Assembly: GCA_033398695.1 (NCBI GenBank)
Contig: CM065805.1
Coordinates: 164,835,787 to 164,899,786 of the forward strand
Direction: 5' to 3'
Length of the DNA: 64,000 bases
DNA from: Orobanche coerulescens
Lineage: Eukaryota; Streptophyta; Magnoliopsida; Lamiales; Orobanchaceae
Part shown: in pieces, positions 54,976-64,000 of the stretch
How the letters are laid out: each line of letters opens with the position of its first letter
Numbering within the stretch: the first letter of the stretch is position 1
The notes under the pieces: model-generated
What the model was told of the DNA's origin: nothing
Database searches by the model: none
Seen by the model: the letters and a program-made list of their open reading frames with translations, nothing else
Program-made: the position numbers and the translations under genes

Positions 54976-56218
54976 GAGAGTTCAGAGAGCTGTAGTAATA
55001 CTCCTATACACTTAGAACATATATTGTTAGTGTTTATACATTGGTTATCACTTGGGGATGTTCATGGAAGTGGAATAGCACCTTGGAGTGGCATACAACC
55101 AACCGGAGTTGGATTCTACCTTACGGTTCAGTGATTTTCATCATCTTAAGGTATGTTCAATCTATCTCTAGACTTAGAGTTGGATTCTAATGATTTGGAT
55201 GATCATGTTAACAAGATATGGATTTTCATAGATGAATTATCCAAGTATATCATGTTTGGAATAGTGAGATGAATAAGCCTTAAATGCCTTGATTATAATC
55301 ATCATGATTCGAATCTTAGTACACTGAATATGTGAAGAGAAGCTTCTATCATTGGTAAACCGAATCTAATAGATGATTTCATAGTAATCTTGGACTAGAC
55401 GTCAACATCCTTATTGTTAGATAAATCTAAAGGTTTGATCATGGAAGGATTTATCTAGTATATATATAGGACGTTTATCAACTTCAGTATAATAATATGG
55501 ATTGATATAGAGGTGTTGATATCAACCGTTAAGCTTTTCGAATTGTCGTATGAAGATTTGAAGTCGGAATGGAATATGGTTTTATATTGGTATGCATATC
55601 CTTGAAATCGAAGTTGTCTTTATCCGTAAAATCATTCATAAGGGTGTGAACATGGTATTCATGGAAGTAACATGAATTATCACGCAAGATTTCATTGTTT
55701 CAATCATGGCAAGAACAGTTCTTGCTCGTGATGGCGCCATGCATAGATAACGCACGCTATGCTATGAATGTTAACGTGCGCTATCGAGCACTAGTTAGCG
55801 TGCGCTACGTTTGGTACGTAACGTACGCTAGACCATCAGACGAGTCAGTTGGCTAGTCAGTGAAGTACTGACCATGCATCGTTAGCGTGTGCTAGGCTTT
55901 GTTGTTTGCGTGCGCTATCGGGCAGACTTAACGCACGCTACACAGAGTACTTAGCGTGCGCTAAGCAGTTCAGGCAGATTGTATTTTATGAACTTTTGGC
56001 CGTGGATCGAATTGTTAAACCTTTGTACGACGTGAGATAAATCCTATATCATTTCTTTTGTTAAGGTTTGGTCTCGTTACGTGATTGATTGAGGAGGACG
56101 ATCTTCGAGTGTTCATTTTCGTGGAAGTATTGTTATTGTCTTCAAATCGAGGCAAGTACCTTAATTGTTTTATGTATTGTTGTTATACATATTGTCGTGC
56201 ATGTATGTCGTTATTGTA

Positions 56219-56350
56219 TGTCCACCTCGTGTTGGTCCGACGGGATCATCGGGGATCTATGCTAGCGTCTTACTGGATCATCGGAGTGGTTTTCCACCAC
56301 GGGTTGGTCAGCGGGATCATCGTGGGTTCTAGGCGGTGAACGCTGGATCG
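56219..56350 (+). repeat. Two-copy minisatellite in B LTR
   Basis: Two diverged units share GTTGGTCCGACGGGATCATC and GCTGGATC; a similar pair lies at 63480-63615. The core resembles the LTR-beta array. Confidence 0.7.
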
Positions 56351-56883
56351 ATGGAATTACCATGTGTATGTATTGATATCATGTTGTGATTATCGATTGT
56401 GTATGTTATGTTTGAGTTTCTCGTAGGAGAAGACTCGTTGGTATTTTGTTTACGTTATTATTATTCTTCGTGAGATATGAATAATATGTTGTGGTACTTG
56501 TACTAGCATCGTTGTGCTAACCCCTTCGGGGTGAACATTTTGTTGTGTTCGGGATCCGGGAGAGCGAAACAACCACTGGGCGTATGACGACGAGGGTGCA
56601 GAGTGATGTCGGCCAGGGTTTATTTATCTGTTGTTTATTAGTTATTTCAATAAGTACTCGAGTACGAAGTCATTTGGGATGGTTTTGAATTTTGTGAAGT
56701 ATTATTGATTACTGTTGAACAAATGTACTATTTACGTATTGGGTAAGAACCGATGTCTTGTAATTCCGTTATTTCCATTCATTAGTACCTTTTATACTTG
56801 TTCAATTCTTGACCTTGTAAATCCTTATGTAAAGGATTTACGGCACAGAATATTCCCGAATATATCGGGGTGTTACGAGAATA

Positions 56884-56915
56884 TGGTATCGGAGCTAAGA
56901 TTATGGATATCTTGG
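56884..56915 (+). other. Element B PBS with adjoining hairpin
   Basis: TGGTATCGGAGC (56884-56895), then a 7-bp stem (56895-56901 with 56909-56915, one G-U pair) and a 7-nt loop; the last PBS base takes part. Confidence 0.82.
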
Positions 56916-57110
56916 CCGTTGGGTTAAAATAGGGTCATTTATGTCTTTTGGGGTAACAGGCCGTGAATGACGTCAACCGCCGCCTACGTCTTCATGCGAG
57001 CAGTGGTTGTAAGTTCCTAAACTCTATCTCGTTCTTTGCATATTGTATCTCTTTATACTCGAATATTAGAACGATGTTGTTTCTGTATATTGAGAATTTA
57101 TGCTTACGGT

Positions 57111-58400
57111 ATGTTGAGAGGTGGACGTGGGCGTGGTCGCGGTCGTGCATGCGGCGAAGAAATGCGAAAGGAAGCGTCGCCTTCTAACCGAGCCGATCAT
57201 AGCTCGGGCGAGCCGCAACAATCTATTAATAATGAACCGAGATCCTGCTGTACGAGAGATCCTTCGTCAAGTAGTGAACCGGATGACTCGGTTCGCCCGT
57301 GTCGTGGACCGAATGCAAGTGGCGGTGGGACTACGGCGAGGGAGAGAGGCAAGGGATCCCGGACATGGGAAATCGAGGTGGCCGGTGGGTGCAAGAGGTG
57401 GCAAAGATGCAACCACCCAAATTCGACGGTATTTACGAGACTCCCACAGGATCATTGGTTAAAGGCTGGAGAAAATCTTTGCGGAATTAAGCGCCCAGGC
57501 AATAGGAGAGCCTCTATCGCTCAATATTTTACGATAGAAGCGTCCAGAATGGTGGGAAGCCATCCGGCTGTAGACCATGATGCCGATTGGACAGAGTTTA
57601 GATTGATGATGGAAGCTCGATTGCCCTCGTCTGTGAGGAAGCCAAAGTTCGGGAGTTTTCTCCGCTCGGCCTTGATGTGCCGGTATCCCGTGCGATCAAG
57701 ATGTTTAACCAAAGAATGGCATTTGTTCGACATCGGTCGAGAATAGATGCGAAATGATGATCCATTTCGATATGAGAATGAAACCGAAGTTCGGAGGTAC
57801 ATGTCGGATTCGAATGTACCACACTCCGCCAATACGGGATAAGGCGTTGGCATATGAGATCAAGGAAGCGGCCATGGAGAAATTTGCGGAAACCAAGAAA
57901 GCAGAAAGTCTCTGGTACTTTTACGAGCACAAGAACAAGTGGGGTCCGTAAGGCCCGGTCATCCTTTCACTCTTTCAAGAAACCTCCGCACCCGGCTAGG
58001 AGCGGAAAGAACTTCGGAGCGACATCGGCTATTGCGATGTTACCAGAAATGCTTTAAGCTGCGCCCGGGCAGAGGCACTATCGTGGAATTGCCCCTTCTG
58101 CCGTGACTTGTTTTGATTGTGGGACGAGAGGACATCGGGCGGTGTTTTGTGAAGATCTGCCAAAGTCTTTTAGAGCCCGTACACCACGGCCCGATCCGAG
58201 AAGGAGGCGGTATTCCACAGACGCAGCAAAGTGTTCAGATGCCTCAGAATTTTAGCCGCGGGCGAGGCAGAGGACAATGGGACCGAAAGGGGACATCGAG
58301 TGCCGGATCTGCTCCCCCACGTCTGTATGAGATAAGGAGGACAGATGATCAAGATCTGTCTTTGTCGCATCGTGCTGTCGAGATCCTTTCCCGGCCCGGT
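57111..58400 (+). pseudogene. gag of element B, heavily frameshifted
   Basis: Starts at ATG 57111 with MLRGGRGRGRGR. Recognisable fragments occur in different frames: a gag domain remnant (about 57530-57800) and one zinc knuckle C-x2-C-x4-H-x4-C (CFDCGTRGHRAVFC, about 58108-58150). Several small insertions and deletions shift the frame, so no gag protein can be made. The contrast with the well-preserved pol downstream is notable. Confidence 0.75.
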
Positions 58401-61400
58401 TAAGCGTTTTATTCGATACAGGAGCTACACATTCTTTCATATCTTTGTCTTGTGTAAATCATTTGAATATTTCCGGTTTTCATACTTGTGAACCTTATGT
58501 TGTTGGTTTACCGAGTGGAGAGAGGATTGTCGGAAATTTAGAAACTAGAAATTTCCCTGTATCATTTGGAGGCGGAGAGTGGCTCTCAAATCGATCGTGA
58601 TAGAAATGCAAGGAGATGACACGATACTCGGAGACGATTGGCTTAATCGGTATGGAGCAATTGTAAACTACCAAAGGAGGAATATCTCGTGATCGACGAT
58701 GGTTCGAAATTCTATTTGAGGATGGAAACCAGGAAGCTCGGAAAATTGATCAAGGCGATGAAAGTGTCAAATTGTTGAAACAGTATGCAGATGCTGGTGT
58801 TACGCAATGAAGAAAGAAGACGAAATTGTGGAACTTTCATCCATTCCTGTTGTGAATGAATTTCCAGATGTATTTCCTGACGAGTTACCTGGACTACCTC
58901 CACGAAGGGATGTGGAATTTACTATTGAGCTGGAACCCGGAGCTACACCGATTTCCAAGGCGCCGTATCGTATGGCACCTACTGAGATGTACGAATCAAG
59001 AAGCAACTAGAGGAGTTCTTGGATAAGGGCTATATTGACCAAGCGTTTCACCACAGGGAGCGCCGAGTTCTTTTGTCCGAAAGAAGGATGGATCGCTCCG
59101 ACTGTGTAGTAACTATCGAGAGCTGAACAAAATGACGATTAAGAACAAATATCCGTTGCCACGGATTGATGATCTGTTTGACCAGCTGCAAGGGGCAACG
59201 GTATTTTCTAAAATTGATCTGAGATCAGGATACCATCAGCTGAGGATTAAGGAGTCTCGATGTTAGAAATCAAAGGTCGAGAACTCGCTACGGGCATTAT
59301 GAGTTTGTAGTGATGCCGTTTGGTCTCACTAACGCTTTCTTGTATTTATGCAATTGATGAACAGAGTGTTCATTGAATTTTTGGACAAATTTGTGGTCGT
59401 GTTTATTGATGACATTCTGGTGTATTCTAAGAGTCCGGAAGAACATGCACAACATTTGCGGATTGTATTGGAACTTTTGAGAAACGAGCAATTGTACGCC
59501 AAACTTTCTAAGTGTGAATTCTGGCTAAAGGAAGTAATGTTCCTCGGCCATGTGGTGTCAGCTAAAGGAGTCCGAGTAGATCCTCAGAAGATCGAAGCAA
59601 TATTGGATTGGAATCCTCTAAAGAACGTGAAAGAGGTCCGAAGCTTCTTGGGGCTTGCTGGATACTATCATCGATTCGTGGAAGGGTTTTCTAAAATCTC
59701 CCGCCCACTTACTCGACTCCTGCAGAAAACTCAAAAGTTTGAGTGGAATGAATTGTGTCAGATTAGCTTTGATGAATTGAAGAAGAGATTGACGACGGCG
59801 CCGATTCTATCACTTCCGCAAGGAACTGGAGGATTCATAGTTTACAGTGATGCTTCGAACCAAGGACTTGGGTGCGTGTTGATGCAGAATGATAAGGTGA
59901 TCGCTTATGCATCGCGACAACTGAAACCTTATGAAGTGAATTACCCAACACATGATTTGGAGCTAGCAGCAGTGGTTTTTGCCTTGAAGATCTGGAGGCA
60001 TTACCTGTACGGGACTCACTGTCAGATCTTTACGGATCATAAGAGTCTCAAGTACATATTTAGTCAGAAAGAGTTGAACATGCGGCAAAGAAGATGGTTG
60101 GAACTGATTAAGGACTATGACTTGGAGATTTTATATCATCCAGGCAAAGCGAATGTAGTAGCCGATGCACTTAGCCGCAAGCCTGTCTCTATTCAGATGC
60201 TGGAGACGCTGACCTCCCAACTTAGCCTTCAGCGAGAGATGATTCGTGAAGGAATTGAGGTATGGTTACAAAGAGTCCAAGGACAACTGTGCGTGATGGA
60301 GATAACTTCATCTTTAACCGAAGAAATCAAATCTAGACAGGCAGATGATCCTCTGATGATTCGGTTACATGATGAAGTGATCAAAGGAAAGGCCCCCGGA
60401 TTCATAATTCATGACGATGGAGTATTGAGATTTCAGAACCGACTCTGCGTTCCCGATGTTGATGTTCTGAAACAGACAATTATGAAGGAAGCTCATAGTT
60501 CGCCCTATTCTATCCACCCGGGCACCAGTAAAATGTATAAAGACTTGAAGCAGAATTTCTGGTGGGGCAACATGAAGAAAGACGTAGCGGAATATGTTTC
60601 GAAATGCTTGACTTGTCAGCAGGTTAAGATCGAGCATCAACGGCCTGCTGGAATGTTGAAGCTGCTCCCGATTCCTGAATGGAAGTGGGAGGACATATCG
60701 ATGGACTTTATCACTAATATGCCGAAAACCAGGACAGGAATGAACATGATTTGGGTGATAGTTGATCGTTTAACCAAATCGGCTCATTTTCTAGGTATTA
60801 AGGATATGTGGGGACCAGAGAGGTTGGCACGAGTATTTATTTCGGAGATAGTTCGATTGCATGGTACGCCGAAGACCATTGTTTCTGATCGAGACGGTCG
60901 TTTTGTGTCTCACTTTTGGAAAGCAGTTCATAAGGCCTTGGGGACCGAATTGAACTTCAGTACAGCTTATCACCCGCAGACTGACGGACAATCTGAGAGA
61001 ACTATACAAACGGTGGAAGACATGCTAAGGGCCTGTGCCTTAGATTGGTCAAACGATTGGGAAGTTCATCTACCGTTGATTGAATTTACCTACAACAATA
61101 GTTGGCATGCTTCCATTAAGATGGCACCGTTTGAGGCATTATACGGGAGGAGGTGCAGGTCGCCCCTATGCTGGGACGATTCGTCAGACTTGATCGGAAC
61201 AGAACCAGAGTTGATCGTACAGACTCGAGAGAAGATAGCCTTGATTCGTGAAAGGCTGTTGACCGCCCAGAGTCGCCAGAAATCCTATGCGGACGTACGT
61301 CGTCGCCCATTGGAGTTCAATACTGGAGACCATGTACTTTTGAAGGTTTCTCCTACTCGGGGAATCTTTCGTTTCGGAAGGAAAGGAAAGCTGAGTCCGA

Positions 61401-61739
61401 GATATATCGGACCATTTGAGATCCTCGAGAGAGTTGGGGAGTTGGCATACAGATTAGCATTGCCGCCGTCATTGTGCCATGTTCATAACGTGTTCCACGT
61501 ATCCCAGTTACGGAGGTATATACCAGATCGATCATATCATTGATTTGGCGAGATTGAAGTCGAGCGAGGATGGGACGTTTGAAGAAAGACGGTCAAGATA
61601 CTCGAGTCGAGTTAAGCAACTGAGGAACAAACCAATCGTTTTGGTCAAAGTTCAGTGGTCACGTCACGGAATGGAAGAAGCCACCTGGGAAACGGAAGCT
61701 GATATGAAGTCTAGATATCCCGAGTTATTTTCATCTTGA
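58400..61739 (+). pseudogene. protease and pol of element B, mostly preserved
   Basis: Protease with an intact D-T-G (58415-58423, LFDTGATHSF). The first part of RT (58840-59345) is broken by frame changes. From 59348 a 731-codon open frame holds RT with FIDD (59402-59413), RNase H ([11 protein letters not shown], about 59850), the integrase zinc site (60500-60625), first Asp in SMDFIT (about 60705), second in VSDRDGRF (about 60890) and Glu in DGQSERT (about 60985). A frame change near 61530 separates it from the chromodomain (VKVQWSRHGMEEATWE, to 61739). Close relative of the pol of A. Confidence 0.9.
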
Positions 61740-61774
61740 GTTTCGGGATGAAACTCCTTTTTAGTAGGAGAGTA
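61740..61774 (+). other. Element B PPT region, degraded
   Basis: TTTCGGGATGAAAC followed by TTTTTAGTAGGAGAGTA, a weaker purine tract than in A, D and E, just before the 3' LTR. Confidence 0.6.
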
Positions 61775-64000
61775 TGTAATATCCGGATTTATTACAGTGT
61801 ATTTCATCTGTATTCAAACCATGTATTATTCGGATTGGTGATTTTGATTATTGGAGTATGATCTTTCGTGCATTGATATCATTATACATAAGTATAGAAT
61901 CATGCAAAATTGATCATGAAACCTCGTGATAGTGCACGCTAAGAATGTATCTTAACGCGCGCTATCGGGCCATTATTAGCGCACGCTATACAGGTAGGAG
62001 TAACGTGCGCTAAGGACTCAATTATTGAGCGGGACGGCTAACACATGCGCCAGCCGGGACATGGGTCCGGATAAGATTCCCGCTGATGCACCCGGACAAA
62101 TTCTGAAGTCAACCATTATTAGCGCACGCTAAGGGATGCTTAGTAGCGTGCGCTAACTTGTCAATAATGCAGAATATTATAAATGGGACATCAACCGTTT
62201 TGGCTTTCATTTCTTTCGCCCTTTCTTCATCTTTGAGAGTTCAGAGAGCTGTAGTAATACTCCTATACACTTAGAACACATATTGTTAGTGTTTATACAT
62301 TGGTTATCACTTGGGGATGTTCATGGAAGTGGAATAGCACCTTGGAGTGGCATACAACCAACCGGAGTTGGATTCTACCTTACGGTTCAGTGATTTTCAT
62401 CATCTTAAGGTATGTTCAATCTATCTCTAGACTTAGAGTTGGATTCTAACGATTTGGATGATCATGTTAACAAGATATGGATTTTCATAGATGAATTATC
62501 CAAGTATATCATGTTTGGAATAGTGAGATGAATAAGCCTTAAATACCTTGATTATAATCATCATGATTCGAATCTTAGTACACTGAATATGTGAAGAGAA
62601 GCTTCTATCATTGGTAAACCGAATCTAATAGATGATTTCATAGTAATCTTGGACTAGACGTCAACATCCTTATTGTTAGATAAATCTAAAGGTTTGATCA
62701 TGTAAGGATTTATCTAGTATATATAGGACGTTTATCAACTTCAGTATAATAATATGGATTGATATAGAGGTGTTGATATCAACCGTTAAGCTTTTCGAAT
62801 TGTCGTATGAAGATTTGAAGTCAGAATGGAATATGGTTTTATATTGGTATGCATATCCTTGAAATCGAAGTTGTCTTTATCCGTAAAATCATTCATAAGG
62901 GTGTGAACATGGTATTCATGGAAGTAACATGAATTATCACGCAAGATTTCATTGTTTCAATCATGGCAAGAACAGTTTACTGCTCAGCAGTAAACTGCCA
63001 TGCATAGATAGCGCACGCTATGATATGAATGTTAACATGCGCTATCGAGCACTAGTTAGCGTGCGCTACGTTTGGTACGTAATGTACGCTATACCATCAG
63101 ACGAGTCAGTTGGCTGGTCAGTGAAGTACTGACCATGCATCGTTAGCGTGTGCTAGGCTTTGTTGTTTGCGTGCGCTATCGGGCAGACTTAACGCACGCT
63201 ACACAGAGTACTTAGCGTGCGCTAAGCAGTTCAGGCAGATTGTATTTTATGAACTTTTGGCCGTGAATAGAATTGTTAAACCTTTGTACGACGTGAGATA
63301 AATTCTATATCATTTCTTTTGTTAAGGTTTGGTCTCGTTACGTGATTGATTGAGGAGGACGATCTTCGAGTGTTCATTTTCGTGGAAGTATTGTTATTGT
63401 CTTCAAATCGAGGCAAGTACCTTAATTGTTTTATGTATTGTTGTTATACATATTGTCGTGCATGTATGTCGTTATTGTATGTCCACCTCGTGTTGGTCCG
63501 ATGGGATCATCGGGGGATCTATGCTAGCGTGCGCTGGATCATCGGACTGGTTTTTCTACCACGGGTTGGTCTGACGGGATCATCGTGGGTTCTAGGCAGT
63601 GAACGCTGGATCGATGGAATTACCATGTGTATGTATTGATATCATGTTGTGATTATCAGTTGTGTATGTTATGTTTGAGTTTCTCGTAGGAGAAGACTCG
63701 TTGGTATTTTGTCGTTTACGTTATTATTATTCTTCGTGAGATATGAATAATATGTTGTGGTACTTGTACTAGCATCGTTGTGCTAACCCCTTTGGGGGTG
63801 AACATTTTGTTGTGTTCAGGATCCAGGAGAGCGGGGAAACAACCACTGGAACTGTATGACGACGAGGGTGCGAGTGATGTCCCGGCCGGTTTATTTATCA
63901 TTGTTTATTCGTTATTTCAATAAGTACTCGAGTACGAAGTCATTTGGGATGGGTTTGAATTTGGTGATGTATTATTGAGTTACATTGAACAATTGTACTA
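61775..64000 (+). repeat. Element B 3' LTR (runs past window end)
   Basis: Matches 54516-56740 with few differences, the largest being a replaced block at 62973-62997 that is a perfect palindrome. The acceptor-like TTGTGTTCAG at 63810-63819 is intact here and mutated in the 5' copy. Confidence 0.93.
62973..62997. repeat. 25-nt perfect palindrome in B 3' LTR
   Basis: Arms CAGTTTACTGCT and AGCAGTAAACTG around a single C. The 5' LTR has instead a different palindrome, GCAAGAAC-A-GTTCTTGC, at 55709-55725. Confidence 0.9.

Larger units (their letters stand above)
54516..56877 (+). repeat. Element B 5' LTR
   Basis: 2362 bp from TGTAATATCCGG to GGGGTGTTACG, where the last base appears mutated from A. 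Contents: CGNNCG motifs in two clusters (54670-54900 and 55747-55965), TATA box, donor-like AAG/GTATGT at 55152, GAG/GCAAGT at 56152 and a two-copy minisatellite at 56219-56350. No gene. Confidence 0.92.
54516..64000 (+). mobile_element. Element B: Tekay/Del-type chromovirus (3' end outside window)
   Basis: 5' LTR 54516-56877, PBS, degraded gag, protease, long intact pol stretch, PPT, and 3' LTR from 61775 to the window end. The chromodomain and RT/integrase closely resemble those of A, but the LTRs are of a different family. The two LTR copies differ at few positions, so this is probably the youngest insertion of the right-hand nest. Confidence 0.93.

Noticed and set aside
57121..57462. Second gag-like ORF in another frame of element B
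   Set aside because: Overlaps the true gag start at 57111; its apparent length reflects GC-rich sequence around frameshifts, although part of it may be gag after a shift.

Overview
This window looks like one heterochromatic retrotransposon nest from a large-genome flowering plant. No stand-alone host gene, tRNA, rRNA or CRISPR array is visible. Nearly every base can be assigned to an LTR retrotransposon, and several junctions are confirmed by target-site duplications (TSDs). Presence of Sirevirus (Ty1/copia), Athila and Tekay/Del chromovirus (Ty3/gypsy) lineages together indicates an angiosperm; I cannot name the species.

Outermost is a minus-strand Athila-type element (36465-42422). Its 3' LTR is cut at 36465 by a plus-strand element here called D (5431-36464), and its protease/RT part is cut at 42423 by a minus-strand LTR called C (42423-45106). 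D has LTRs of about 4.3 kb around only 426 bp of interior. Its 5' LTR is interrupted by LTR-beta (2655-5430), itself interrupted by LTR-alpha (1-2654), and by a 14.6 kb minus-strand Sirevirus S (6013-20597, TSD TTGTG). S carries a solo LTR (8096-10308, TSD CAGAA) inside its envelope-like ORF. D's 3' LTR is interrupted by E (26396-34921, TSD GTTGT), a minus-strand element with gag but no pol. On the right, C is interrupted by Tekay-type element A (45107-54515 visible), whose 3' LTR is interrupted by Tekay-type element B (54516 to beyond 64000). The nest is four layers deep on both sides.

Coding content: all gag and pol genes are broken by stops or frameshifts, including those in A and B, whose LTR pairs still look nearly identical. 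Between pol and the 3' polypurine tract of the Athila element lie an intronless LOG-type pseudogene (cytokinin-activating phosphoribohydrolase family) and an uninterrupted 181-codon ORF with a four-cysteine cluster.

Non-coding structure is the most unusual part. Diverged gypsy-type LTR families share arrays of short dyad-symmetric CGNNCG motifs, mostly just upstream of the TATA box. They also share splice-like signals, mid-LTR minisatellites, and a hairpin immediately 3' of the primer-binding site that also occurs in the copia element.
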